Assembly (NCBI RefSeq): GCF_000377765.1
Contig: NZ_KB898684.1
Span: 1-42,473 of the forward strand
Length of the DNA: 42,473 nt
From: Gracilibacillus lacisalsi DSM 19029
Lineage (GTDB): Bacteria; Bacillota; Bacilli; Bacillales; Amphibacillaceae
Direction of reading: 5' to 3'
Positions 22,156 through 29,924 of the stretch are shown here, piece after piece. Position numbers and translations under genes: made by a program. Each line of letters opens with the position of its first letter. Within the stretch, counting starts at the first letter, position 1. A model generated the notes under the pieces. The model did no database searches. It was not told the origin of the DNA and saw only the letters and a list, made by a program, of their open reading frames with translations.

Positions 22156-23301
22156 ATGGATGAAATGAATCAAGAAATTTCTGAGATTAAGGAACTTTCA
22201 GTAGGTGATATTGTACAAGGTAAAGTAGTTAAAGTAGAAGAAAAACACGTCCTTGTCGATATCGGATATAAAGTGGAAGGGATTGTTCCGATTAGTGAGC
22301 TCTCTGCACTTCGCATTGAAACTGCAAGTGATGCAGTTAGTGAAGGTGACCAACTGGAATTACAAGTAAAAAAAGTTGAAGACGAGGAAATTGTCTTATC
22401 TAAAAAAGCTGTAATTGCGGAAAAAGCTTGGGAAGACTTACAAGAAAAGTTTGAAAATAACGAAATTATTGAAGCTACCGTCCGTGATGTGGTGAAAGGC
22501 GGCCTTGTAGTAGATGTAGGTGTCAGAGGATTTATTCCAGCTTCTTTAGTAGAAACACACTATGTTGAGGATTTTGCTGATTATCAAGATAAATCGTTAA
22601 CATTAAAAATTGTAGAATTAGATAAAGAGCAAAATAGAATTATTTTATCTCATCGAGCTGTTATTGAAGAGGAAGAACAAAAGAAAAAAGGCGATTTACT
22701 TGATTCACTTCAAGAAGGTCAAGAGATAGAAGGTACGGTTCAACGTATTACAGACTTTGGTGTATTTGTAGATATTGGTGGATTAGATGGTTTAGTACAT
22801 ATCTCACAACTTGCACATACGCATGTAGAGAAAGCTTCAGATGTCGTTTCTGAAGGTGAGACACTTAAAGTAAAAGTATTATCAGTAGATAAGGAAAATG
22901 AAAGAGTATCATTATCTCATAAAGCAACACAACCTGGACCATGGGACAATATTGAAGAGAAAATAGCCATTAATGATGTAGTAGAAGGTACGGTAAAACG
23001 CTTAGTTAACTTTGGTGCCTTTGTTGAAGTACTACCAGGTGTAGAAGGACTAGTTCATATTTCGCAAATTTCTACAGAGCATATTGGAACACCAGGTGAG
23101 GTTCTCGAGGTAGGACAAACAGTCAATGTAAAAGTACTTGATGTAAGTGAGAAGGATAAGCGTATTTCATTAAGTATTAGAGAAATTGAAGAAGAGAAGA
23201 ACCAACAAGAATTAAAACAGTATGAAAGTGATGACGATCAATCAGGATTCCAATTAGGTGATATGATCGGAGATAAATTAAATAAATATAAAGATGATTA
23301 A
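22156..23301 (+). CDS. rpsA: S1 RNA-binding protein RpsA (YpfD), four S1 domains
   Basis: A 381-residue protein with four S1/OB RNA-binding repeats, at residues about 14-85, 100-170, 185-255 and 270-340 (for example 'GTVQRITDFGVFVDIGGLDG' and 'GTVKRLVNFGAFVEVLPGVE'). It is shorter than the six-domain E. coli S1, as usual in Bacillota, where it is not essential for translation initiation. ATG 22,156 has AAGGAGG 9 bases upstream, ruling out the longer start at 22,126. A strong terminator follows. Confidence 0.94.
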   Translation: MDEMNQEISEIKELSVGDIVQGKVVKVEEKHVLVDIGYKVEGIVPISELSALRIETASDAVSEGDQLELQVKKVEDEEIVLSKKAVIAEKAWEDLQEKFENNEIIEATVRDVVKGGLVVDVGVRGFIPASLVETHYVEDFADYQDKSLTLKIVELDKEQNRIILSHRAVIEEEEQKKKGDLLDSLQEGQEIEGTVQRITDFGVFVDIGGLDGLVHISQLAHTHVEKASDVVSEGETLKVKVLSVDKENERVSLSHKATQPGPWDNIEEKIAINDVVEGTVKRLVNFGAFVEVLPGVEGLVHISQISTEHIGTPGEVLEVGQTVNVKVLDVSEKDKRISLSIREIEEEKNQQELKQYESDDDQSGFQLGDMIGDKLNKYKDD

Positions 23302-23310
23302 TTCCAAAAA

Positions 23311-23341
23311 AAACATGCTACAGTTTGTAGCATGTTTTTTT
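23311..23341 (+). terminator. Terminator of rpsA
   Basis: AACATGCTACA (23,312-23,322) pairs with TGTAGCATGTT (23,326-23,336) over a GTT loop, followed by a T run to 23,341. Confidence 0.9.
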
Positions 23342-23486
23342 GTTTCCAGTAAATTATAACTTTTTCGTTGTAGATATGTGTATAATTGCAAGGGCCATAA
23401 ACACACTCCTCATAAAGTCTTCTACTATGTACTTGAAAAAAGATTAAAAACAAGGAAATCCGTACATACTGTTAAAGGTGATGTCC

Positions 23487-24086
23487 ATGTATCAATATTT
23501 AACGATCTATCTATGCTGGGTGTTGTGGTGTTTTGTAACTTTTTTTATGTCGAAACAAGGAAAACGCAACACCTATTCGATTATGTTACTGTTATTTTTA
23601 ATATTTTTACCATATGAAATTATTATCATTGATTTGCCAATGAATGTTTCTTTCCTGTTTCTATTAATTTATAGTGTTTTTACTACTATTCAAAGCAAAT
23701 TGTCCTTTAAAAAGTATTTTTTAATTTTATTTTTCAGTTATTTATATGCTATTTATTTTATTTGGCGAATTACAAGTCCAATTCTGAATGACTTTGCTTT
23801 TATTACCATTGCAGTTATAAGTGGGTTTCTATTGTTGCAAATTTCATCGAAAAATATTCATCAACAAATAATCATTCTAATTGCAGGTGTCAGCTTTGGT
23901 CAATTTATGTACAGTATTATATGCCGAAGTTATTACTTGCAATATACGATTAATGAAACACATTTTTTCAGTATCTTATTATCTATCCTATTACTTATTG
24001 CTATCCAACATAGCTGGGAATATTTAATTACTAAAATAGAAAACATAGTAAGAATAGTGGAATTTAAAAAGAGGTGGAATTCGTGA
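23487..24086 (+). CDS. yphA: YphA family membrane protein
   Basis: A 199-residue hydrophobic protein with about six membrane segments, lying between rpsA and the YIEGIA gene exactly as yphA does in B. subtilis. The function is unknown. The ATG at 23,487 has AAAGGTG 6-7 bases upstream; GTG 23,478 and ATG 23,481 lie in or next to that site. Its stop overlaps the next gene's GTG (GTGA). Confidence 0.8.
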   Translation: MYQYLTIYLCWVLWCFVTFFMSKQGKRNTYSIMLLLFLIFLPYEIIIIDLPMNVSFLFLLIYSVFTTIQSKLSFKKYFLILFFSYLYAIYFIWRITSPILNDFAFITIAVISGFLLLQISSKNIHQQIIILIAGVSFGQFMYSIICRSYYLQYTINETHFFSILLSILLLIAIQHSWEYLITKIENIVRIVEFKKRWNS

Positions 24087-24967
24087 ATGAATATACATAT
24101 CCAATTTTATTCGGAATTACAATTGGTACAATTGCTCGATTTATTATGTTAAAAACTGATTACCGCCAATACCCCACCTATTTACATGGAAAGATAATTC
24201 ATTTGGCGCTTGGGTTTATAGCTGCAAGCCTTGGAGCAGTTGCTGTTCCAGCGTTAATGGAAAAAGAGTTTACCGCAGTTACGTTTTTAACCATTGCGGC
24301 ATCTCAGTTTAGAGAAGTCCGCAATATGGAAAGAGAGACGCTTACAGAAATGGACAGTTATGAGTTAGTTCCGAGAGGTAATACATATATTGAGGGAATA
24401 GCGATTGCGTTTGAAAGTAGAAATTACTTAGTGATTTTCACTTCATTATTGGGAACGCTAGCGTATTTAGTTTGGAATATATATGTCGCCATTGTAGTTT
24501 CTGTATTGTGCTACCTCATTATTCGTAAATATATGAGTGGGTCAACACTCGGAGAGATTGTGGACATAGAGCATGCTCCAGTAACATTTGATGGTGCAGG
24601 GTTATATGTGGATAATATTTACATCATGAATATCGGTTTACCAGAGCGCCAAGAAGAAATTTTAAAATATGGAATGGGTTTCGTGATAAAACCGAAAACC
24701 TTTGATGTTCGTTCTTCTATTGCAAATTTAGGTCAACGTCAGGCGATACTACATGATATTTCCGTTTCATTAGGAGTTTTTCGAGATTCTGGTACGCCTG
24801 CTTTAGTTCCACTTATCAAACGTGATTTAGATGATGGTCGTATTGGGGTATTTATATTGCCTCAAAACAAAGATTTAAATCAGGCTATAAAGGTGCTTCA
24901 ATCAGTTCCAGTTTTAGAAAATGCAGTTCGAATGCCATCTGAAGCGAATACGCAAAGTAAGGAGTGA
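24083..24967 (+). CDS. seaA: YIEGIA family protein (SeaA/YphB), spore envelope assembly
   Basis: A 294-residue integral membrane protein with the diagnostic 'YIEGIAIAFESRNYLVIF' near residue 108. Membrane segments lie at about 7-24, 42-60, 113-130 and 132-150, followed by a long soluble C-terminal part. B. subtilis SeaA (YphB) is linked to spore envelope assembly. The start is GTG 24,083 behind AGAGGTGG, overlapping yphA by 4 bases; GTG 24,074 lies inside the ribosome-binding site. The next gene is its usual small partner. Confidence 0.88.
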   Translation: MNEYTYPILFGITIGTIARFIMLKTDYRQYPTYLHGKIIHLALGFIAASLGAVAVPALMEKEFTAVTFLTIAASQFREVRNMERETLTEMDSYELVPRGNTYIEGIAIAFESRNYLVIFTSLLGTLAYLVWNIYVAIVVSVLCYLIIRKYMSGSTLGEIVDIEHAPVTFDGAGLYVDNIYIMNIGLPERQEEILKYGMGFVIKPKTFDVRSSIANLGQRQAILHDISVSLGVFRDSGTPALVPLIKRDLDDGRIGVFILPQNKDLNQAIKVLQSVPVLENAVRMPSEANTQSKE

Positions 24968-24973
24968 AAGTTG

Positions 24974-25159
24974 ATGGAATTAGAAAAAGCGATTCTAGCC
25001 ACAATCACTACTAATTCGAATAAGGTAACAGCAGGTGCATCGATCTTTATCTGCGAGAATAAGGAAGAAATGGACAAGGTAGCTGCCAATTTAGAAGCAA
25101 TTTTAGACGGGATTAGTCACGCACTTAGTGATGAATTATATATTATCGTGAAACATTGA
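24974..25159 (+). CDS. ypzH: Capping complex subunit for YIEGIA (YpzH)
   Basis: A 61-residue protein ('MELEKAILATITTNSNKVTA', then 'IFICENKEEMDKVAANLEAI') matching the small capping-complex subunit that accompanies YIEGIA proteins. ATG 24,974 is chosen over TTG 24,971; GGAGTG lies about 8 bases upstream. It is coupled to seaA (6-base gap) and is expected to work with it in the developing spore. Confidence 0.82.
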   Translation: MELEKAILATITTNSNKVTAGASIFICENKEEMDKVAANLEAILDGISHALSDELYIIVKH

Positions 25160-25291
25160 TAGGTATACGATAATTTTATTATGTTAACAAATATATATTA
25201 ACTTGTTTTATTTATATTAATTGTGGTAATTTAGTAAAGTGAAACGATAGAGGAACATTTTAGAAATCAATAAAAGGAAGGATGTGCCTTC

Positions 25292-26602
25292 ATGAGAAGT
25301 TCAGTTGTAGCAATAGTTGGAAGGCCAAATGTTGGAAAATCAACTATTTTTAATCGATTAGTAGGGGAAAGAATATCAATTGTGGAAGATGTTCCTGGAG
25401 TAACCCGAGATCGAATTTATGCAGAAGCAGAGTGGTTAAACACCACTTTTCGTTTAATAGACACTGGTGGTATTGAAATTGGCGATGAACCGTTATTAAT
25501 ACAAATGCGTGAACAAGCAGAAGTCGCTATCAGAGAGGCTGATGTTATTATATTTCTCGCAAATGGAAGAGAAGGGATTACAGCGGCTGATGAAGAGGTT
25601 GCTAAGATTCTGTACAAATCAAATAAGCCTGTCGTATTAGCGGTAAATAAGGTAGATAACCCAGATATGCGAGAACAGATCTACGAATTTTATGCTTTAG
25701 GATTTGGCGAGCCTCATCCCATTTCAGGGACACATGGGTTAGGATTAGGGGATTTATTGGACAGTGTTGTCGACCTATTTCCAGAGAGAGAAAATGAACC
25801 AGTAGATGAAGATGTTATTCATTTCAGCCTGATTGGCCGACCAAATGTAGGGAAATCCTCGTTAGTTAATGCCATTCTAAATGAAGAACGGGTTATAGTT
25901 AGTGAAATTGCTGGTACAACGCGTGATGCGATTGATACCAATTTCAGTAAAGACGAACGTGATTTTGTCATTATTGATACAGCCGGCATGAGAAAAAGAG
26001 GAAAAATCTATGAAACTACGGAAAAATACAGTATTTTAAGGGCGTTAAAAGCAATTGAACGATCGGATGTTGTTCTCACCTTAATTGATGCTGAAACAGG
26101 TATTATTGAACAAGATAAAAAAATTGCAGGCTATGCACATGAAGCAGGGAAAGCAGTTGTGATTGTTGTCAACAAATGGGATACGATAGAACAACATGAT
26201 CAAGCAATAAAAGAATTTGAGGATAACGTAAGAGCCCATTTTCCATTTTTAGATTATGCACCGATTGTGTACTTGTCAGCGAAAACGAAAAAAAGGATTC
26301 ACACGCTTTTACCAAATGTGGTACAAGCCAGCGAGAACCATACAAAACGTGTAGAAACAAATGTTTTAAATGATGTCATAATGGATGCACTAGCAATAAA
26401 TCCAACACCAACAAAACATGGGAAAAGGCTGAAAGTGTTGTATGCAACTCAAGTCGCTGTTAAGCCACCTACTTTTGTTGTGTTTGTTAATGAGCCGGAA
26501 CTCATGCACTTTTCATATGAACGATTCCTTGAAAATCAAATACGGGAAGCATTTGGTTTTGAGGGTACTCCGATAAAAATTTATGCTCGCAAGCGAAGTT
26601 AG
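25292..26602 (+). CDS. der: Ribosome biogenesis GTPase Der (EngA)
   Basis: A 436-residue tandem GTPase for 50S subunit maturation. The first G domain has 'GRPNVGKST' (residues about 10-18), 'DTGG' and 'NKVD'; the second has 'GRPNVGKSS' (near 183), 'DTAG' and 'NKWD'. The C-terminal KH-like domain spans about residues 350-436. GGAAGGATG lies about 10 bases before the ATG. Length and both G1-G4 sets are complete. It is followed closely by gpsA, as in B. subtilis. Confidence 0.97.
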   Translation: MRSSVVAIVGRPNVGKSTIFNRLVGERISIVEDVPGVTRDRIYAEAEWLNTTFRLIDTGGIEIGDEPLLIQMREQAEVAIREADVIIFLANGREGITAADEEVAKILYKSNKPVVLAVNKVDNPDMREQIYEFYALGFGEPHPISGTHGLGLGDLLDSVVDLFPERENEPVDEDVIHFSLIGRPNVGKSSLVNAILNEERVIVSEIAGTTRDAIDTNFSKDERDFVIIDTAGMRKRGKIYETTEKYSILRALKAIERSDVVLTLIDAETGIIEQDKKIAGYAHEAGKAVVIVVNKWDTIEQHDQAIKEFEDNVRAHFPFLDYAPIVYLSAKTKKRIHTLLPNVVQASENHTKRVETNVLNDVIMDALAINPTPTKHGKRLKVLYATQVAVKPPTFVVFVNEPELMHFSYERFLENQIREAFGFEGTPIKIYARKRS

Positions 26603-26613
26603 AGGTGAATGAG

Positions 26614-27654
26614 ATGTCAAAAGTAGCTGTTCTAGGTGCAGGTAGTTGGGGTACAGCACTTGCAATGGTTTTATGTGATAACCATCATAATGTAAGGCTC
26701 TGGACACATAACCCAGATCAAAAAAAAGCGATGGAACTCGAAAGAAAAAACAAAAAATATTTACCTAATATTGAACTCCCAGCATCATTAGCAATTTATG
26801 ATGACCTCAGTCAAGCAATTGAACAAGTAGAAGCAATTGTATTAGTTGTGCCAACAAAAGCAATACGGGAAATCTGTCAAAAACTGAATCATGTCTTAGA
26901 TCATAAAGTAGTGATCATTCACGGCAGTAAAGGGATTGAACCTGATAGTCATTATCGGATTTCACAAATGATAAAAGAAGAGCTGTCTCAAAACTTATAC
27001 GATGATGTTGTGGCACTTTCAGGACCAAGTCATGCTGAAGAGGTGAGTGTGAAGCATCCTACGACATTGACAGCTGCTTCAGAGAATGGTGAATTGGCCG
27101 CATTTACGCAAGATTTATTTATCAATCAGTATTTTCGAGTGTACACAAGTAAAGATATTATTGGGGTAGAACTAGGTGGTGCACTAAAAAATATTATCGC
27201 TTTAGGTGCTGGAATTTCCGACGGACTAGGCTATGGTGACAATGCAAAAGCAGCGCTTATCACCAGAGGTTTAGCTGAAATTTCACGTTTAGCGACCATT
27301 AAGGGTGCGAATCCATTAACATTTATCGGTTTATCAGGGGTTGGTGACCTTATTGTTACTTGTACAAGTGCGCACAGTCGTAATTGGCGAGCGGGTAATA
27401 TGTTAGGTAAAGGAATTCCATTACATGATATTTTGAGTAAAATGGGCATGATCGTAGAGGGAATTCGTACGACCGAAGCAGTCTATCAGTTGGCAAAGAA
27501 AGAAAATATCGAAATGCCGATAACTACTGGTATATATGACGTAATTTATGAAATAAGATCACCAAAAGAAGTGGTCGACGATCTCATGACTAGAAACCGG
27601 ACAAATGAAGTAGATGATATTTCATCCTTACTGCTAAATAGGTATATGGATTAA
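26614..27654 (+). CDS. gpsA: Glycerol-3-phosphate dehydrogenase [NAD(P)+]
   Basis: A 346-residue enzyme that makes sn-glycerol 3-phosphate from dihydroxyacetone phosphate for phospholipids. The Rossmann motif 'GAGSWGTA' (residues about 8-15) and the catalytic-lysine region 'GVELGGALKNIIALGAGI' are present. ATG 26,614 has AGAGGTG 6 bases upstream; GTG 26,605 lies within that site. It starts 11 bases after der. No terminator follows; the spoVIF promoter overlaps its stop codon. Confidence 0.96.
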   Translation: MSKVAVLGAGSWGTALAMVLCDNHHNVRLWTHNPDQKKAMELERKNKKYLPNIELPASLAIYDDLSQAIEQVEAIVLVVPTKAIREICQKLNHVLDHKVVIIHGSKGIEPDSHYRISQMIKEELSQNLYDDVVALSGPSHAEEVSVKHPTTLTAASENGELAAFTQDLFINQYFRVYTSKDIIGVELGGALKNIIALGAGISDGLGYGDNAKAALITRGLAEISRLATIKGANPLTFIGLSGVGDLIVTCTSAHSRNWRAGNMLGKGIPLHDILSKMGMIVEGIRTTEAVYQLAKKENIEMPITTGIYDVIYEIRSPKEVVDDLMTRNRTNEVDDISSLLLNRYMD

Positions 27655-27681
27655 CTGTTTAACTCCTCCGTGCATACTATA
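27653..27681 (+). promoter_or_regulatory. spoVIF: Sigma-K promoter of spoVIF
   Basis: AAC (27,653-27,655), a 17-base spacer, then CATACTATA (27,673-27,681). This fits the sigma-K consensus (AC in the -35 region; -10 CATANNNTA) exactly. B. subtilis spoVIF is a late mother-cell, sigma-K-dependent gene, so the assignment agrees with known biology. The expected start of RNA is near 27,688. Confidence 0.6.
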
Positions 27682-27709
27682 AGAATGACTATAGTAGTTA
27701 GGAGGAGTT
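27661..27709 (+). promoter_or_regulatory. spoVIF: Hairpin that would hide the spoVIF ribosome-binding site
   Basis: AACTCCTCC (27,661-27,669) is perfectly complementary to GGAGGAGTT (27,701-27,709), which contains the Shine-Dalgarno site of spoVIF. Inner arms ACTATA (27,676-27,681) and TATAGT (27,690-27,695) strengthen it. RNA starting at the sigma-K promoter would lack the left arm, whereas read-through from gpsA would contain it. Confidence 0.55.
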
Positions 27710-27712
27710 AAT

Positions 27713-27973
27713 TTGAGTGACTTTAAACAAAACATGTTTGATCAGATTCAAAAAAATTCAAATGTCCAGCCTGATCAAATTATGAAAGTGGCACAATCTG
27801 TTCAAAATGCGGACTTTTCTGATGAAAAGACAGTAAGAAAATTAGTCAAGCAATTAGCCAAACTTTCTGGCAAACCTGTGTCAAAGCAAAAAGAAGATAA
27901 AATTGTGAAAGCAATTACAAGCAATAATATGCCTAAAGATATGAATTCGTTAAGTAAATTGTTTAAAAATTAA
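27713..27973 (+). CDS. spoVIF: Stage VI sporulation protein F
   Basis: An 86-residue protein beginning 'MSDFKQNMFDQIQKNSNVQP' with the SpoVIF pattern ('FSDEKTVRKLVKQLAKLSGK', then 'DMNSLSKLFKN'). SpoVIF acts in the mother cell late in sporulation and supports GerE-dependent coat gene expression and spore resistance in B. subtilis. The start is TTG 27,713 behind GGAGGAG. It has its own sigma-K promoter and terminator. It lies between gpsA and spoIVA rather than at the B. subtilis yjcC locus. Confidence 0.85.
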   Translation: MSDFKQNMFDQIQKNSNVQPDQIMKVAQSVQNADFSDEKTVRKLVKQLAKLSGKPVSKQKEDKIVKAITSNNMPKDMNSLSKLFKN

Positions 27974-28074
27974 CATTATAGGCACATGAGGATGCAAGGT
28001 CTTATTGCTTCGCATACAATAAATCGCACAAGCATTCACTTTCAGGGTGATGATGGGTATTTATTTAGTCACAG

Positions 28075-28112
28075 CCGGAGTAGATTTTGCCCCTACTACT
28101 TCGGTCTTTTTT
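28075..28112 (+). terminator. Terminator of spoVIF
   Basis: CCGGAGTAG (28,075-28,083) pairs with CTACTTCGG (28,096-28,104, one G-U), followed by TCTTTTTT. Confidence 0.65.
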
Positions 28113-28215
28113 GTATTTTAGGAAAATATAAAATGGTTTTCAGTGATTCCTTAGCCTCTGTTGTTTCTAAAATAACTGCGTTTCTATATGGGCTTTCCTT
28201 TTTTAAAAAAAATTA

Positions 28216-28224
28216 TGTTATAAT
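28216..28224 (+). promoter_or_regulatory. Extended -10 promoter of the DUF2768 gene
   Basis: TGTTATAAT matches an extended -10 (TGNTATAAT) perfectly. No good -35 element is present, which is common for extended -10 promoters. It lies about 50 bases before the TTG start at 28,277. Confidence 0.55.
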
Positions 28225-28276
28225 ATGTAACGATGTATGTATTTATGTAGAAATCGGAAGAAAGGATGAATGTCAG

Positions 28277-28474
28277 TTGTCAGATCCATTAATGAAAATG
28301 TGGATATCGTTTGGAGGCATGGGTGCACTTATATTATCCATGGTTTTAATTGTACTTAGCAGATATAAATTAAAAGGAATTTTATCAGGTATTGTGGCAT
28401 TTGTTGCCTATAGCTGTTTAATTATAGGTGGCATTATCATTACGTTAGTAGTTATTAGCGGGCCATCATCCTGA
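28277..28474 (+). CDS. DUF2768 family small membrane protein
   Basis: A 65-residue protein with two membrane segments ('MWISFGGMGALILSMVLIVL' at about 8-27 and 'GIVAFVAYSCLIIGGIIITL' at about 36-57) separated by 'SRYKLKG', matching the DUF2768 family found beside yphF and spoIVA in Bacillaceae. The start is TTG 28,277 with AAAGGATG 8 bases upstream. The function is unknown; the setting among sporulation genes suggests expression during sporulation, though the upstream promoter looks vegetative. Confidence 0.75.
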   Translation: MSDPLMKMWISFGGMGALILSMVLIVLSRYKLKGILSGIVAFVAYSCLIIGGIIITLVVISGPSS

Positions 28475-28496
28475 TAAGGAGGAAAGACAAATAACA

Positions 28497-29225
28497 ATGG
28501 TACATAAACTTATCGTATTTACCTTTAGTTTGATTTTGCTGACAGGTTGCATGTATCCATCAGAAAATCTCAGCCAAAATCAAATTTCAAATGATACTCA
28601 ACTACAATTAGTTCAAAATGCTATAGATCTGTACGCAGAACAAAATGATGGTATTCTACCGATTATAACAAAAGAAAGTGATACACCCTTATATCAAAAA
28701 TACCTTATCGATTTTAGTTTGTTAAAGCAGCAAGGACTTATTCAATCTATTCCTGGAACAGCTTTTGAAAATGGTGGGAGTTATCAATATGTTTTAGTTG
28801 ATGTGGAAGAAAATCCAACTGTTAAAGTAATTGATTTACATTTAACAGATGAGCTAAGAACCATCCAACAGCGTTTAACGATATATCGAGATGAGCATAC
28901 ATATCCTCCATTCGGAGACAAAGTGGAAGATGGTGTATACGAACTAGATTATGAAGAGCTTAATTTAGATGCGGCTCCAAGTGTAAACAGTCCGTATTCT
29001 GAAAATCGTTTACCAGTTTATATCAGTACAGACGGTAATCTATTAATTGATTATCGAATGGAGCTGTATCAAGCTTTACAAGAAAAAAATCACACTTATA
29101 AAAATGGGGATGATATCAGACCTATCCTTATTGAGGATCATCCCGTTGTTCCTGCATACAGTATTCCATTTACAGTAGAAGATAACGAGCCAGTATTTGC
29201 ACCAGAAATAGAAGAAGGATGGTAA
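28497..29225 (+). CDS. yphF: YphF family lipoprotein
   Basis: A 242-residue lipoprotein. The N-terminal signal sequence ends in the lipobox L-T-G-C (C18). The remainder is soluble and extracytoplasmic, with 'LVQNAIDLYAEQNDGILPII', repeated Tyr/Asp-rich strands and an acidic end. It occupies the place of yphF in B. subtilis, upstream of spoIVA. The function is not known. GGAGG lies about 14 bases before the ATG, a long spacing, but no better start is in frame. A terminator follows. Confidence 0.78.
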   Translation: MVHKLIVFTFSLILLTGCMYPSENLSQNQISNDTQLQLVQNAIDLYAEQNDGILPIITKESDTPLYQKYLIDFSLLKQQGLIQSIPGTAFENGGSYQYVLVDVEENPTVKVIDLHLTDELRTIQQRLTIYRDEHTYPPFGDKVEDGVYELDYEELNLDAAPSVNSPYSENRLPVYISTDGNLLIDYRMELYQALQEKNHTYKNGDDIRPILIEDHPVVPAYSIPFTVEDNEPVFAPEIEEGW

Positions 29226-29239
29226 ATTAGCATATATTA

Positions 29240-29271
29240 GAAAAAACTTATCCAGTTTGGGTAAGTTTTTT
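29240..29271 (+). terminator. Terminator of yphF
   Basis: AAAAAACTTATCC (29,241-29,253) pairs with GGGTAAGTTTTTT (29,259-29,271) with minor mismatch and ends in a T run. Confidence 0.75.
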
Positions 29272-29299
29272 CTATGCCTTAAAGAAAATGCTTAAACTG

Positions 29300-29520
29300 T
29301 GAAATAATGCGTCCAGTAAATCGGGGATTGATTGTGGACATTTGTTCCGTTATTTGCGATAAAAGTGGCCTTTTTTGGTTGTGTGTGGACATCTATTCCG
29401 TTATTCATCGTAAACAATAGCTGATTTTCACCAAAAGTAACTGAATAAGTGATTAAATGTCCGCTAACACCAAACACTTGTGTTATTCCCTCAAATAACG
29501 CATTAAATGTCCAGTCAACA
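29300..29520. repeat. Cluster of five GGACATTT...CGTTATT repeat units
   Basis: Unit consensus is roughly GGACATTTNNTNCGTTATT. Two direct units begin at 29,335 and 29,385 (50 bases apart). Two inverted units end at about 29,463 and 29,512 (49 bases apart). A degenerate inverted unit lies near 29,303-29,317. The direct pair faces the inverted pair, so the whole can fold into a long hairpin centred near 29,424. Confidence 0.7.
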
Positions 29521-29924
29521 AACCTTATCACCGAAACAAATTTTCACTAGTATACAGTAGTTATCTGACTTGATTTAGATAAGCTGTAAGCTGTTGTGTG
29601 GTTAATACTTGCTTTTTCTCTAAAAACGCAAATGAAGCCGTCTGTGACCAGAATTTTGCTTTTTTGTTGGGTCATTTAGCAGTTATGTCAAAATGGTGTT
29701 GTTTAAAAAGATTCTCTTCTATGAAAGCTTTTCTAATTTTTGTGAATAAACTAGTTCTTTACATCATATGTTGAAGTTAGAACTGGATAATCCATAGGCG
29801 CTATATCAGGAAAAGTTTATTTATTATGCGAATATTTAGCATAAATTAATAGGACAACATCATAGAATAGAATTGTCAAAGATTCGAAGGAATGATGAGG
29901 TCGAATAGATCGGGAGGGGATCAT

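Larger units (their letters stand above)
27974..28276. other. Gene-free gap between spoVIF and the DUF2768 gene
   Basis: The 303 bases hold the spoVIF terminator (28,075-28,112) and the promoter of the next gene (28,216-28,224). A frame open from 27,986 in phase with the DUF2768 gene runs through both and has no ribosome-binding site, so it is not taken as coding. Confidence 0.7.
29226..29924. other. Gene-free gap upstream of spoIVA
   Basis: About 700 bases without a credible gene. It contains the yphF terminator, the GGACATTT repeat cluster (29,300-29,520) and an AT-rich leader before spoIVA. A sigma-E-like CATAGAAT (29,861-29,868) with a weak ATAAATT 14 bases upstream could be the spoIVA promoter, expected to be sigma-E-dependent. 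A minus-strand open frame at 29,292-29,531 is made entirely of the repeats and has no ribosome-binding site. Confidence 0.6.

Noticed and set aside
27986-28474. 162-codon version of the DUF2768 protein
   Set aside because: The first 97 codons run through the spoVIF terminator and a TGTTATAAT promoter; the family is about 65 residues and fits the TTG at 28,277.
29292-29531. 79-codon minus-strand frame upstream of spoIVA
   Set aside because: It consists of the GGACATTT repeat units ('NNGIDVHTQ', 'NNGTNVHNQ' are repeat translations) and lacks a ribosome-binding site.
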